The notes: generated from the letters alone by a model not told the origin. A stretch of DNA of 64,000 nt from Bacteroidales bacterium (GCA_017513445.1 JAFXFS010000010.1:1-64000); one strand, 5' to 3'; positions 17,896 through 27,703 are shown, counted from the stretch's first letter. A program made the numbers and translations.

Positions 17896-18800
17896 GTAAA
17901 AAGACAGGATTAGGAAAGGGATTAAGTGCATTGCTTGGAGATGTTGACAGCACTAGCTATGCAACTCCGGCTGTAAATAGTGTGACGCTATCGGATAATC
18001 ACAATCCGGCAGTTGCCACATTTATTCCGATTGAGCAGATTGAACCAAATCCATATCAACCTCGTGTAACATTTGACAGTGAGGCACTTGATGAATTGGC
18101 TTCATCCATCAAAAGTATCGGTCTGATTCAACCTATTACTGTCAGACAAATTGCCCCAAACAAATATCAGATTATCAGTGGTGAAAGACGTTACAGGGCA
18201 TCAAAAATTGCCGGTCTAAAGAGTGTTCCAATCTATCTTCACAAGGTAGATGATAGAAATATGCTTGAAATGGCAATTGTCGAAAATATTCAGAGAGAGG
18301 ATCTTGACGCAATTGAGACTGCTCTTAGTTTCCAGAGACTGATTGATGAGTGTAATCTTACACAAGAGGAGATGGCATTCAGAGTGGGTAAAAAGAGGAG
18401 TTCAATTACCAACTATCTAAGATTGCTAAAACTTCCTGCAGAGGTCCAGAAACTTGTCAAAATAGGAGCAATTTCTATGGGACACGCAAAGGTGCTTTTG
18501 GGCGTTACAGAGGAGTCAAGTCTTCTTCCGCTATGCGAACTAATTATCAGTAATGACTTGTCTGTGAGACAGTTAGAGGAGAAAGTCGCATCTCTTGGCA
18601 AGAGCCACGAGAAGAGGGAGAAGAAAGAGGTTTCATACCCAGAATCTTATCACAAAGTAGCTGAAATTGTTGGAAAATATTTCAATAACAATGTTTCATT
18701 AAAACGCAACGATAAGGGTAAAGGGTCTATAACTATTCAATTTAAGAATGATAGCGAAGTGGAAAACTTCCTGCAAGCATTAGAAAACTCAAAATTGTAA
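17892..18800 (+). CDS. parB: Chromosome-partitioning protein ParB
   Basis: A 302-residue parS-binding CTPase clamp. The N-terminal ParA-interacting segment reads LGKGLSALLGD. The ParB/Srx domain follows, with EPNPYQPR, the CTP-binding GERRYRASK and ENIQREDLDAIE. The central HTH is TQEEMAFRVGKKRSSITNYL, and the C-terminal dimerisation region ends IQFKNDSEVENFLQAL. I saw no perfect parS palindrome (TGTTTCACGTGAAACA type) in the window. It is cotranscribed with parA and followed 6 bp later by the DUF5683 gene. Confidence 0.96.
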   Translation: MSKKTGLGKGLSALLGDVDSTSYATPAVNSVTLSDNHNPAVATFIPIEQIEPNPYQPRVTFDSEALDELASSIKSIGLIQPITVRQIAPNKYQIISGERRYRASKIAGLKSVPIYLHKVDDRNMLEMAIVENIQREDLDAIETALSFQRLIDECNLTQEEMAFRVGKKRSSITNYLRLLKLPAEVQKLVKIGAISMGHAKVLLGVTEESSLLPLCELIISNDLSVRQLEEKVASLGKSHEKREKKEVSYPESYHKVAEIVGKYFNNNVSLKRNDKGKGSITIQFKNDSEVENFLQALENSKL

Positions 18801-18806
18801 ATTATC

Positions 18807-19751
18807 GTGCGTCTGAGATATTTTATAACACTTTTACTTTTGACATTTGCAATTGGCGCTAATGCCCAGTTCAAAACTACCGGCAATATCACCGGTGGAG
18901 TACCTGGATCTGGCAGAAGCGGCACTAGTGTCAATCCTGAAAGTACCGTAGAGGCAGACTCAACATCACTATTTTCTATAAAAGATTACTTTAGAGGTTT
19001 AGCAGGAAAGGATTCAATTTCACTTACAACATTGACAATAGGTTCTGCTGTAGCTGTAGGTGGTGCTCAGATTTACAATAAAGATTATTGGAAACTTCCA
19101 ATCATCTACGGAGGAATTGGTTCCGGTCTCTACTTTGGTTTTGACTTCAACAAGAAATATAAAGCTACTCAGGAGAAAAAGTATAAGACTTTCAGTACAT
19201 TATCATTTGCCGGGGCTGGCCTTTTCTACTGGGGCTCACTTCTTGATGGTATGTTATCTTATGAGAGCGATTTGTGGCCTGACCCTGCAAAATCTACTAT
19301 TGCATCTGTTTTGCTACCTGGCTTAGGTCAAATATACAATAAAGATTACTGGAAAGTACCAATTTGGTACACAGGATTTATGTTCTGTGGCTATTTTTGG
19401 AACTACAACAGTATCCAATATGAAAGATTCAAGTATATCTACAAGTTGGCAGGAACACCTGGTAGTGGTTATGTAGGTACTATATCTACAGATACTGCAG
19501 TATATTACCGCGACCTCTATAGAAGATACCGCGATTACTCGATTGTTGCCACAATTGCAGTATATCTTCTTCAGGTAATTGATGCAAATGTTTTTGCATA
19601 TATGAGTGACTTTGAAGTTACAGATGATCTCTCTGTGAATGTTCAACCATCTCTTATCCCAACCCTCCAACCTACACAGCTGGCAACAAATAATTTCCCT
19701 GTCTATAATCCATCTACTGCTGTTGGATTGCAGATGAGTTTCAACTTCTAA
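18807..19751 (+). CDS. DUF5683 domain protein, exported
   Basis: A 314-residue protein with a GTG start and a signal peptide (LRYFITLLLLTFAIGANAQ). The body contains two copies of an IYNKDYWK-(L/V)-P-I unit, each followed by a hydrophobic helix; that duplication is typical of DUF5683. Function is unknown. The parA-parB-DUF5683-mltD order is a familiar Bacteroidota arrangement, so the protein may be tied to envelope growth or division. It starts 6 bp after parB and ends 15 bp before mltD. Confidence 0.85.
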   Translation: MRLRYFITLLLLTFAIGANAQFKTTGNITGGVPGSGRSGTSVNPESTVEADSTSLFSIKDYFRGLAGKDSISLTTLTIGSAVAVGGAQIYNKDYWKLPIIYGGIGSGLYFGFDFNKKYKATQEKKYKTFSTLSFAGAGLFYWGSLLDGMLSYESDLWPDPAKSTIASVLLPGLGQIYNKDYWKVPIWYTGFMFCGYFWNYNSIQYERFKYIYKLAGTPGSGYVGTISTDTAVYYRDLYRRYRDYSIVATIAVYLLQVIDANVFAYMSDFEVTDDLSVNVQPSLIPTLQPTQLATNNFPVYNPSTAVGLQMSFNF

Positions 19752-19766
19752 TAAACTAAATGAATT

Positions 19767-21182
19767 ATGGTAAATAAAAAGACTCTTATTCTCACTACTC
19801 TACTAATCTTATTTATTAATATCATTCCACTACCGGCTCAGATATTCAAGAGTAAGGCAGCTAAGGAGAACAAAGAGTTGAAGTTGAAAATAGATTCATT
19901 AATCTCTGCATTAGACTCATTAACAGTTAGTTACAACTTGGCTCTATCAGAATTGGACTCACTTTCCAACCTCCCTGATGAGGAAGATCTTAACGTATCA
20001 ATATTAGACACCTCAGAGAATGGTTTTTTGACTATCACTGATACAACAGCTAATTTGGATTCAATGCTTACTACCTGGTATGAGCAGAAGAATATATCTT
20101 TCGATCCACAGTCACTTATTTCGCTTGATAGTGTTAAATTGACATCAAATATTCCCGATTCAATCTATGTTAAAAGGTTAAATGAGATGAACTCTTTCAT
20201 TCCTCTACCTTATAATGACATTGTAAAGAATCACATCATCAGATACACACAGCAAATACCACAAACCACATCTCAGATTATAGGTTTGTCATTCTACTAT
20301 ATGCCACTATTCGAAGAGGTTTTCAATAAATATGGTCTTCCTCAAGAGCTTAAAGCTATGGCTGTAATTGAATCTGCACTCAACCCAATCGCAGTTTCAA
20401 GAGCTGGAGCAAAGGGTATGTGGCAATTTATGTACACTGCTGCTAAAGAATATGGACTTCAAATCACTTCATTTGTAGATGAGAGATTGGATCCACTGAT
20501 TTCGGCAGAGGCTGCTGCAAAATATCTTAAAGATTCATACAGAGTATTTGGTGATTGGATGTTGGCTATTGCATCATATAACTGCGGTCCTGGTAATGTA
20601 AATAAAGCGATTCGCAGAAGTGGCGGTTCCAGAGATTTCTGGACTATATATCCATACCTTCCAAGAGAGACTCGTGGATATGTACCTGCCTTTATTGCAG
20701 CTCTTTACACCCTTAAGTACTATCCTGAACACAACATCGTTCCAAAGGTTGTAAATATGCCGGCACACATCGATACTTTCCACGTAAACAAGATGCTTCA
20801 CTTCGAACAGATTGCACACTTTACAGGTGCCTCTGTGGAGGAGATCAAGAGTCTTAACCACCAATACATTCACAATATAATTCCTGGTAATGAGAGAACT
20901 TACACTCTTCGTCTGCCATACAATTATACAAATGTATTTATCGACAATGAGAGCCAGATGCACACCTATCGTGACTCAGTATATTTCAATCCTGTTACCA
21001 TCAAGAAAATCAAGGATGGTGGCGAAGGTGGCACCCGCATCGTTCACCGAGTTAAGAAAGGTGAGACATTGGGACATATCGCTCTGAAATATCGCACATC
21101 TGTAGCTAATATCAAGAAGTGGAACAAACTCAGAAGCAATACAATCCGTATTGGTCAAAGGTTATACATCTATAAAAAATAG
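19767..21182 (+). CDS. mltD: Membrane-bound lytic murein transglycosylase D with LysM
   Basis: A 471-residue enzyme that cleaves peptidoglycan glycan strands with 1,6-anhydro end formation. It has an N-terminal signal segment, a short coiled coil (about residues 33-75, ENKELKLKIDSLISALDSL), an SLT domain with catalytic Glu in MAVIESALNPIAVS followed by GAKGMWQFM and ASYNCGPGNVNKAI, and one C-terminal LysM (HRVKKGETLGHIALKYRTS). It is the last gene of the par cluster. A palindromic element directly follows the stop and probably ends the transcript. Confidence 0.94.
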   Translation: MVNKKTLILTTLLILFINIIPLPAQIFKSKAAKENKELKLKIDSLISALDSLTVSYNLALSELDSLSNLPDEEDLNVSILDTSENGFLTITDTTANLDSMLTTWYEQKNISFDPQSLISLDSVKLTSNIPDSIYVKRLNEMNSFIPLPYNDIVKNHIIRYTQQIPQTTSQIIGLSFYYMPLFEEVFNKYGLPQELKAMAVIESALNPIAVSRAGAKGMWQFMYTAAKEYGLQITSFVDERLDPLISAEAAAKYLKDSYRVFGDWMLAIASYNCGPGNVNKAIRRSGGSRDFWTIYPYLPRETRGYVPAFIAALYTLKYYPEHNIVPKVVNMPAHIDTFHVNKMLHFEQIAHFTGASVEEIKSLNHQYIHNIIPGNERTYTLRLPYNYTNVFIDNESQMHTYRDSVYFNPVTIKKIKDGGEGGTRIVHRVKKGETLGHIALKYRTSVANIKKWNKLRSNTIRIGQRLYIYKK

Positions 21183-21183
21183 A

Positions 21184-21212
21184 GATTGCCGGGCTTACGC
21201 CCAGCAATGACG
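21184..21212. repeat. Dispersed palindromic element, type A
   Basis: GATTGCCGGGCTTACGCCCAG and the following GCAATGAC form a hairpin (TTGCcGGGC / GCCCaGCAA). The element differs by one base (T for C in the loop) from the A element repeated in the array at 63.2-64 kb. It sits between the convergent mltD and helix-hairpin-helix genes. Confidence 0.9.
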
Positions 21213-21224
21213 TGATGAGTAGAG

Positions 21225-23129
21225 TCAGAGTGTGTAGCGAAGTTCTATTTTTGCCTCATATTTATCATCCTTATCGGAGGCAAAATTATTGAGGTAGTAA
21301 AATCTTAACCAAAGGGAAATGGAGTAATCTATTTTATACTTACAAAAAAGATTTACACCATACCCCTCACCTGAATATGCAGGTATTGAAAATGATCCTG
21401 GAGTATCCCTCTGGTATAGATACACCCTGCTTGCCCAATCCGTCGTGAGGAAATAGGTGGCAGAGGTATGAAGTTCATATTTATCCATCTTCAAGAGCAA
21501 TGCCTGAGATATTCCACATCCATAATCTGATGTTGTAAGATAGTTTGACACAGCCTTCGTCTCCCCGTATAATTTATTGAAAATTAGATACTTAGAGGAT
21601 ATATTGCCATTTATTTTACTACAATTGTCATTGGAGGAATAGTTGTATGATATTTTGGATGAAATTGTCAAGTCATCTTTGGTATAGATCTCCTCAACTG
21701 CAAATTTTAGATTTGAGGATGAACAATCCACACGATATCTTGAGTGAGGATAATAGACACAATCTCCACTAAATGAGAGGGAATTATTTCTGCTGGTAAG
21801 CCACTTGATTAAGATATTGAATCCTTGCTGATTTGATGTAGAACTTAGTGTTGAATATGCTGAGGAGTGGGTTGCAATATAACTTTTAGAGTAACTCCTC
21901 AACTGAAAAGCACCCTCCAATTCATAAATCGGATTCCAAATAAGACCTAACAACAATGCAGGAGAGAGTCCTCGATCAATTGCTATCTCCCCATAATATC
22001 GCAATGTCCCGAGAGAGATGGTCCCTGATAGAGAAATATTACCCCACAATCCATTATAAATCTGATATTTATTATACTCTTTAGCTATCTTACCACACTC
22101 CTTGTCGTATCTATAAAATGCTGATGTACAGCCAATTGTGTAAAAATCACCACTATATGTGGCATTTGCTGCAACCAGATATTCCCTCATATTTCTTCTT
22201 CTACTTAGGAGCAATTCTGTGTTATGAAGACCTGTTGTAACGATAGATGTATAGGCTCCATCCTTCAGAGTCGCATCAACACTATTTGCTGAAAAGATAA
22301 GATTGAAATCAAAATTGTCTGAACCCAAAGTTGCAGCCACACCTCTGAGAAAGTTATACTCATTTGTTGAGTGATATGGAGATATAGAATTTCTCCTTTT
22401 ATAAAAGTTTGATGATGAGAAGGAGTTGATAGAAAATGATTTGTTAAGCACCAATCCCTGTCCGAAAGATGCTCTGTAATCCCCTAATATCAACTTTTTA
22501 AGAGTTCCAGATGAAGAGTAGGATAGATTAGCCGATAGAAAATCGGGCATATAATACTTTGTAAGTGGTTCATCCATATCACTCTCACCCACCAACTCAA
22601 AGCCAATCCTATCATTATAGTTTAAGAGAGAGGAGGCATAAAGATATGGGCTCTTTGCGCCACTCTTGTATTTTGTACGAAGCGAAATATCTCCACTCAT
22701 ACCCTTCTTTCCTGCCTTTTCTCCTATATTCCCACTCAGATCAAAAGTTATAAATGGGGCAATCTGCTCAACAAACTCTTCGTGAAACCCCATCAATAAC
22801 TTCAATTCCGATAGAGAAACAATCTCTCCAAACTTCTCTCTATACTCCACTATCGAGTAGGCCTGAAACCTATTAAAAATAGGAGAATTTTCAAGCTCTT
22901 CAAGAGATAATAAATTGATTTTCAGAGGATTATTCAATATGTAATAATAATATTCATAGATCTCCTCTATCGATTCATTCCCCTGACTGGCCATCTCTTC
23001 AATCTCCCCAATAATAAAATCGGGTAACTCCTGACAACTTACATCTACCGAATAGATGAAAAAAAAAGAGATTGTCACAATAAGTACAATCTCAAGGAAT
23101 CTCTTCCCCTCAATCTCTCGCCTCACCAT
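21225..23129 (-). CDS. Helix-hairpin-helix domain protein, exported, probable outer-membrane role
   Basis: A 634-residue protein with a signal peptide (FLEIVLIVTISFFFIYSVDVSC). Residues about 55-125 carry helix-hairpin-helix (ComEA-like) repeats: NPLKINLLSLEELENSP, then FGEIVSLSELKLLMG. The rest is rich in Ser, Tyr and alternating aromatic strands and ends RYTL, which suggests a beta-barrel. Proteins of this layout are common but unassigned in Bacteroidales. A role in DNA handling at the envelope cannot be proven. It lies 24 bp downstream of purE on the same strand and may share its transcript. Confidence 0.75.
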   Translation of the reverse strand: MVRREIEGKRFLEIVLIVTISFFFIYSVDVSCQELPDFIIGEIEEMASQGNESIEEIYEYYYYILNNPLKINLLSLEELENSPIFNRFQAYSIVEYREKFGEIVSLSELKLLMGFHEEFVEQIAPFITFDLSGNIGEKAGKKGMSGDISLRTKYKSGAKSPYLYASSLLNYNDRIGFELVGESDMDEPLTKYYMPDFLSANLSYSSSGTLKKLILGDYRASFGQGLVLNKSFSINSFSSSNFYKRRNSISPYHSTNEYNFLRGVAATLGSDNFDFNLIFSANSVDATLKDGAYTSIVTTGLHNTELLLSRRRNMREYLVAANATYSGDFYTIGCTSAFYRYDKECGKIAKEYNKYQIYNGLWGNISLSGTISLGTLRYYGEIAIDRGLSPALLLGLIWNPIYELEGAFQLRSYSKSYIATHSSAYSTLSSTSNQQGFNILIKWLTSRNNSLSFSGDCVYYPHSRYRVDCSSSNLKFAVEEIYTKDDLTISSKISYNYSSNDNCSKINGNISSKYLIFNKLYGETKAVSNYLTTSDYGCGISQALLLKMDKYELHTSATYFLTTDWASRVYLYQRDTPGSFSIPAYSGEGYGVNLFCKYKIDYSISLWLRFYYLNNFASDKDDKYEAKIELRYTL

Positions 23130-23153
23130 ACTTGTTATAATTGTTAAATAATG

Positions 23154-23666
23154 TTAGTTACATTTATTTTTATACTTTACATCCTTTAACTCAACATTTG
23201 CCTTCTCTATCTTCTTTGCCAACTCACTCTTGAATTGTGAAATTTTTTCATCAAGAACTTTGTCGGACAATGCAAGCATTTCAACAGCCAAAATCGCACC
23301 ATTTTTAGCTCCATCAAGTGCCATTGTTGCAACAGGAATACCTGAAGGCATCTGAAGAATTGATAGAATAGAGTCCCAACCATCGATAGAATTTGAACTT
23401 TTAATTGGAATTCCTATTACCGGAACTGTAGTAAATGCAGCAATTACTCCTGGAAGATGCGCTGCACCACCTGCACCTGCTATAATAACCTTAATTCCTC
23501 TCTCTTTTGCATTTTGAGCAAATTCAGCTACTGATAGTGGAACTCTATGTGCCGAAAGAGCATTAATTTCGAAAGGAACTCCCATTTCGTCAAGGAATTC
23601 AGCCGCAGCGCTCATCACTTTCAAGTCTGATGTGCTGCCCATAATAATACTAACTACAGGTTGCAT
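23154..23666 (-). CDS. purE: N5-carboxyaminoimidazole ribonucleotide mutase PurE
   Basis: A 170-residue class I PurE that converts N5-CAIR to CAIR in purine synthesis. It shows the phosphate-binding IIMGSTSDLKVM, SAHR (residues about 39-42), the AGAGGAAHLPGV loop and GIP(I)KSSNSIDGWDSILSILQMP. Length is normal, with a Lys-rich C-terminal tail. It has its own consensus promoter, and hpt is divergent, so two purine genes share a 72-bp control region. Confidence 0.96.
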   Translation of the reverse strand: MQPVVSIIMGSTSDLKVMSAAAEFLDEMGVPFEINALSAHRVPLSVAEFAQNAKERGIKVIIAGAGGAAHLPGVIAAFTTVPVIGIPIKSSNSIDGWDSILSILQMPSGIPVATMALDGAKNGAILAVEMLALSDKVLDEKISQFKSELAKKIEKANVELKDVKYKNKCN

Positions 23667-23697
23667 TCTCTAATCTTTAAATTTGTTTAATAAAAGT

Positions 23698-23728
23698 CAA
23701 AAATAATGATTATTTTCGCAGAATCAAA
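23698..23728 (-). promoter_or_regulatory. purE promoter
   Basis: On the minus strand TTTG (23728-23725), a 19-base spacer and TATTTTTG (23705-23698) match the Bacteroidota consensus exactly, about 32 bases before the purE ATG. Confidence 0.75.
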
Positions 23729-23738
23729 TTATTAAGCA

Positions 23739-24281
23739 ATGGATTGTATTAAAGTTCACGACAAAACATTTGTGCCTTTTATTGATAATGCACAGATTTC
23801 CAAGGCCATAGACAAAGTGGCTGAGCAAATTAATCACGATTATGCTAACTGCGACAGCGCCCCTATTCTGGTGTGTGTCTTAAATGGTTCTGTAGTATTT
23901 ACAGGTGAACTGATGCAACGCCTTAACTTTCCTTGCGAACTTACCTGTTTGAGAATCAAATCCTATGAAGGAACACAAAGTACAGGTGTTACCAAGCAGG
24001 TTTTAGGTCTTAATAGAGACATTACAGGAAAGCAAATCATTGTAATTGAAGATATTGTTGATACAGGTCACACAATTGAATTCCTACACAATACCCTTCT
24101 ATCGTTAGGAGCATCAGATGTTAAAATCTGCACACTGCTTCTTAAACCTGAGGTGTATGACAGAGATATCAAACTTGACTATGTAGCGATGGAGATACCT
24201 AACAGATTTATCTTAGGCTTCGGTTTGGATTATGATGAATTAGGAAGAAATAGTAAAGATATATACGTTTTACAAGATTAA
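23739..24281 (+). CDS. hpt: Hypoxanthine phosphoribosyltransferase
   Basis: A 180-residue type I phosphoribosyltransferase that salvages hypoxanthine (and probably guanine) with PRPP. The PRPP loop is VIVIEDIVDTGHTIEF. An N-terminal SAPILVCVLNGSVVFTGEL strand-loop and a C-terminal FILGFGLDYDELGRN provide the base-binding hood. It heads the hpt-adk-obgE-PAP2-lplA run, with adk starting 2 bp after its stop, so nucleotide salvage and adenylate balance are co-expressed. Confidence 0.95.
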   Translation: MDCIKVHDKTFVPFIDNAQISKAIDKVAEQINHDYANCDSAPILVCVLNGSVVFTGELMQRLNFPCELTCLRIKSYEGTQSTGVTKQVLGLNRDITGKQIIVIEDIVDTGHTIEFLHNTLLSLGASDVKICTLLLKPEVYDRDIKLDYVAMEIPNRFILGFGLDYDELGRNSKDIYVLQD

Positions 24282-24283
24282 TT

Positions 24284-24847
24284 ATGAGATACTTTATTCT
24301 ATTTGGCCCTCCGGGAGCCGGCAAAGGAACACAAGCAAAATTGATGGTTGAAAAATTCGAATTCAGACACGTTTCAACTGGTGATTTGCTACGTAGAGAG
24401 ATTAAAAATGAAACTGAATTAGGCAAATTGGCTCAATCGTATATTGTTGATGGTCAATTAGTTCCAGACGAAGTTGTGGTTAAGATGATTAAACACGAGA
24501 TTGTCTCTAATCCAGATGCAAAGGGCTTCTTGTTTGATGGTTTCCCACGTACAACTGAACAAGCAGAATCTTTGGACGCACTGCTTGGAGAGCTTGATCA
24601 TCAAGTAGAGAAAGTTATCTCTATCATCATTAGCGACGAAACTATTAAAGAGAGAATCAAACATCGTGCGACTATCGAAAATCGCAAAGATGATGCTGAT
24701 GAGAAGATTATTGAAAACCGAATTAAAACATATCACGACAAGACTGAACCACTTATCACTTTCTACAAAGAGCAAGGTAAATATGTAGAGATTGCTGGTG
24801 AAGGATTAATCGAAGAGATTTTTGAAGAGATTTCTAAACACATTTAA
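24284..24847 (+). CDS. adk: Adenylate kinase
   Basis: A 187-residue enzyme interconverting ATP + AMP and 2 ADP. It has P-loop GPPGAGKGTQA (residues 7-17), STGDLLRREI (AMP binding), GFLFDGFPRTTEQA, and a short LID. The LID region shows no Zn-binding cysteines and is of the short type. It is translationally close to hpt (2 bp) and followed by obgE at 12 bp. Confidence 0.96.
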   Translation: MRYFILFGPPGAGKGTQAKLMVEKFEFRHVSTGDLLRREIKNETELGKLAQSYIVDGQLVPDEVVVKMIKHEIVSNPDAKGFLFDGFPRTTEQAESLDALLGELDHQVEKVISIIISDETIKERIKHRATIENRKDDADEKIIENRIKTYHDKTEPLITFYKEQGKYVEIAGEGLIEEIFEEISKHI

Positions 24848-24859
24848 TCATTTCTTATA

Positions 24860-25852
24860 ATGGCGAATTCCAATTTTGTAGATTACGTAAAACTCTTTTG
24901 CGCATCAGGAAATGGGGGCAATGGCTCCGTACACCTTCGTAGAGAGAAATATATCCCTAAAGGCGGTCCTGATGGTGGCGATGGAGGACGTGGTGGCCAC
25001 ATTATTTTAAGAGGAAATCGCCAATACTGGACACTTATCCACCTTAAATATAGAAAACACATCAAAGCAGAGTCGGGAGGAAATGGTAGCGGACAACTTT
25101 GCCACGGTGCTAATGGTCAGGACATTATCCTTGATGTTCCATTAGGAACTGTTGCAAAAGATGCTGAGACCGGAGAGATCCTCTTGGAGATTCTTGAAGA
25201 TGGTGAAGAGAGAATCCTTTGTAAAGGTGGTAGAGGAGGTTTAGGAAATACAAATTTCAAGAGTGCCACAAACCAGACTCCACGCTATGCTCAACCAGGC
25301 GAAGAGGGAGTTGAAGGTTGGTTTATTCTTGAGTTAAAGATATTGGCAGATGTAGGGTTGGTAGGTTTTCCAAATGCAGGAAAATCTACCCTGCTCTCTA
25401 CTGTATCGGCAGCCAAACCTAAAATTGCCGATTACGCCTTCACTACAATGGAACCAAATCTGGGAATTGTAAGTTATTATGATGACCGCTCATTTGTAAT
25501 GGCAGATATTCCTGGTATCATAGAGGGCGCACACGAAGGTAAGGGACTGGGACTCAGATTCTTACGTCATATTGAACGCAACTCTGTACTACTATTTTTA
25601 GTCCCTGCTGACAGTAAGGATATTTTAGCTGAATATAGAATTCTATTAAAGGAGTTAAAACTTTATAATCCAGAACTTGCAGATAAAAGAAGAGTACTTG
25701 CAGTATCTAAATCTGATATGTTGGATGATGAACTTAAGAGTGAAATTAAGCGTCATCTACCAAGAAAAATTGATACACTCTTCTTCAGTTCATTTACCAA
25801 TGAGGGAATCAAAGAGTTAAAAGATTTACTTTGGAAACTTCTTAACGAATAG
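24860..25852 (+). CDS. obgE: Obg GTPase (ribosome assembly)
   Basis: A 330-residue Obg/CgtA GTPase needed for 50S maturation and stress control. The N-terminal glycine-rich Obg fold (residues 1-158) includes [20 protein letters not shown] and [11 protein letters not shown]. The G domain has [11 protein letters not shown] (G1), TTMEPNLG (G2), [10 protein letters not shown] (G3), SKSD (G4) and SSFTNEGI (G5). It lacks the C-terminal OCT extension of some homologues. A PAP2 gene starts 3 bp after the stop. Confidence 0.96.
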   Translation: MANSNFVDYVKLFCASGNGGNGSVHLRREKYIPKGGPDGGDGGRGGHIILRGNRQYWTLIHLKYRKHIKAESGGNGSGQLCHGANGQDIILDVPLGTVAKDAETGEILLEILEDGEERILCKGGRGGLGNTNFKSATNQTPRYAQPGEEGVEGWFILELKILADVGLVGFPNAGKSTLLSTVSAAKPKIADYAFTTMEPNLGIVSYYDDRSFVMADIPGIIEGAHEGKGLGLRFLRHIERNSVLLFLVPADSKDILAEYRILLKELKLYNPELADKRRVLAVSKSDMLDDELKSEIKRHLPRKIDTLFFSSFTNEGIKELKDLLWKLLNE

Positions 25853-25855
25853 TCT

Positions 25856-26431
25856 ATGGCTAAAGATATTTTTTTGATGAATGATCAGGAATTATTCATA
25901 TTCCTCAATTCACTTAACTCTCCATTCTTTGACCCAATAATGATCTTTTTTTCCAAAATTCCTGTTTGGATTCCTCTCTATATTGGAGTAATGGTTTGGA
26001 TGTTTCTAAAATTTGGATGGAAAATTGGTCTTGCTGCTTCACTTACACTTATTATCGCATTTGCTTGTGGAGATCAGATCTCTAATTTTATCAAGAGCAG
26101 TGTAGGAAGATTGAGACCTTGCCACGATTCTATTTTTGATGGCATTATCCACAACTTGGAGTATGCCAAGGGAAAATTTGGATTCCCCTCCGGACACGCT
26201 ACCAATTCTATCTGCTTTGCACTTCTCAGCTCATTGATCCTCAAGAATAAGACTTATTCTATTCTGATAATTTGCTGGTCGATTATTGTCTCTTACAGCA
26301 GGGTATATGTTGGCGTTCACTATCCGCTTGACATTCTTTGCGGAGCCATAATTGGCATCACTATAGCATTGATTTTTAATGAGTTATATAAATTTGCGGC
26401 TAACAAAATTTCTGTCAAATGCGGTGCATAG
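25856..26431 (+). CDS. PAP2-family membrane phosphatase
   Basis: A 191-residue integral membrane phosphatase of the type acting on undecaprenyl pyrophosphate or phosphatidic/phosphatidylglycerol phosphate. The three PAP2 motifs are visible: KSSVGRLRP, PSGH (in GFPSGHATNS) and SRVYVGVHYPLD with catalytic His. About five to six hydrophobic helices surround them. The substrate is not predictable, although lipid-carrier recycling is common in this clade. Its end overlaps the lplA start by 13 bp. Confidence 0.9.
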   Translation: MAKDIFLMNDQELFIFLNSLNSPFFDPIMIFFSKIPVWIPLYIGVMVWMFLKFGWKIGLAASLTLIIAFACGDQISNFIKSSVGRLRPCHDSIFDGIIHNLEYAKGKFGFPSGHATNSICFALLSSLILKNKTYSILIICWSIIVSYSRVYVGVHYPLDILCGAIIGITIALIFNELYKFAANKISVKCGA

Positions 26432-27396
26432 TCGATAAGAGCCACAATCCATACTGGAATCTTGCTGCCGAGGAGTATATTCTTAATACTTTTGATACTC
26501 CTACTATCCGTCTATGGCAAAACAGTGACTCAATAATTGTAGGAAAAAATCAAAACACACTTGCCCAAATCAATCTTGAATATGTTAAAAATCAAAACAT
26601 TGCCGTAGTGAGAAGGGTAACGGGAGGTGGAGCTGTTTTCCACGATCTTGGCAATATCAATTTCTCATTTTTTGACTATAAAAGTGGCAAAGAGAGTAAT
26701 ATTGAAACATTCCACAGATTCTCAATCCCAATTATTGAAGCACTAAAATCTTTGGGTGCCGATGCTGCTATCCAGGGGCGTAACGACATTGCTATTGATG
26801 GCAAAAAGGTTTCCGGCTGTGCTATGCTATCAAAGGGAAAGAGAATACTTTGTCACGGCACTCTTCTATATAATTCCAATATCAGCAACCTTGCAGATGC
26901 CTTAAAACACAATCCCGAAAAATTCAGGGATAAAAGTGTTGATTCCAACAGAAGTCGTGTTACAAATATCTCTGAACATATCTGTAAGGATTGGAATGCT
27001 ACTCAGTTTCTTGATTACTTACACCAATATCTGGCTAAAGATTGTGAGATCTATCACTTCTCTGAGAGAGACATAGAGGAGATTGATAAACTTTGCAAAG
27101 AGAAATATAGCACCGAGGAGTGGAATTTTGGAGCATCTCCAAAATATCAATTTATCAACAAGTTGCATTTCAAAGGAGGCACAATAGAACTGTATCTATC
27201 TATAAATCAGGGTATTATAGAAGAAATAGAACTTTATGGTGATTACTTCTTCAACCGAGACAGTAGTGAATTTTGTAAAGCTATCATAGGTACAGGTCAT
27301 AATATAAAAGAGATCGCCGACAAGATCTCTAAAGAACCTATCGGCGAATACTTCACTGGAATCACATCAGAAGAGTTATTGAAGTTGTTCTTCTGA
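26419..27396 (+). CDS. lplA: Lipoate-protein ligase A
   Basis: A 325-residue ligase that attaches lipoate to the E2 and GcvH lipoyl domains via lipoyl-AMP. The lipoate pocket reads RRVTGGGAVFHDLGNINFS, with a catalytic Lys in DIAIDGKKVSGCAM. The C-terminal domain of full-length LplA is present. The start lies inside the PAP2 gene, and an alternative start would remove the conserved DKSHNPYWNLAAEE region. The gene converges on hpf with 13 bp between stops. Confidence 0.93.
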   Translation: MRCIVDKSHNPYWNLAAEEYILNTFDTPTIRLWQNSDSIIVGKNQNTLAQINLEYVKNQNIAVVRRVTGGGAVFHDLGNINFSFFDYKSGKESNIETFHRFSIPIIEALKSLGADAAIQGRNDIAIDGKKVSGCAMLSKGKRILCHGTLLYNSNISNLADALKHNPEKFRDKSVDSNRSRVTNISEHICKDWNATQFLDYLHQYLAKDCEIYHFSERDIEEIDKLCKEKYSTEEWNFGASPKYQFINKLHFKGGTIELYLSINQGIIEEIELYGDYFFNRDSSEFCKAIIGTGHNIKEIADKISKEPIGEYFTGITSEELLKLFF

Positions 27397-27409
27397 GTGA
27401 AACTATCTA

Positions 27410-27703
27410 TTATTTGTTGCGTGCTTTCTCTTTAGCGGATACTAATTGATCCTTTAGAACATCTACACAATCTACTACAGCATCCTCAAATGTGTCTGCA
27501 TTCTTCTCTACCATAATGTCGTTACCTGGAATCACTACGCGAATTTTAACACTCTTGTTGTGGATGTCAGGTAATAGTGACAACACTACCTCAGTTCTTA
27601 CGATAGCATCGTAGAACTTGGAAATTTTACCAACTTTTTTGTCAATGAAATCAAGCAACTTTTGATCTGCGTCAAACTTGACTGACTGTACTCTAATTTC
27701 CAT
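27410..27703 (-). CDS. hpf: Ribosome hibernation-promoting factor, short form
   Basis: A 97-residue HPF/RaiA (sigma-54 modulation) protein that binds the 30S decoding region in stationary phase. Length is that of short HPF without the C-terminal dimerisation domain. It has the family beta-alpha pattern (IRVQSVKFDADQKLLDFID, TEVVLSLLPD, VKIRVVIPGNDI). Its start overlaps the xerC stop by 11 bp, so it is coupled to the recombinase, as in many Bacteroidales. Confidence 0.92.
   Translation of the reverse strand: MEIRVQSVKFDADQKLLDFIDKKVGKISKFYDAIVRTEVVLSLLPDIHNKSVKIRVVIPGNDIMVEKNADTFEDAVVDCVDVLKDQLVSAKEKARNK

Noticed and set aside
17892..18800. parS site near parAB
   Set aside because: I looked for TGTTTCACGTGAAACA-like palindromes and saw none convincing in this window. 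An exact computer search would settle it.
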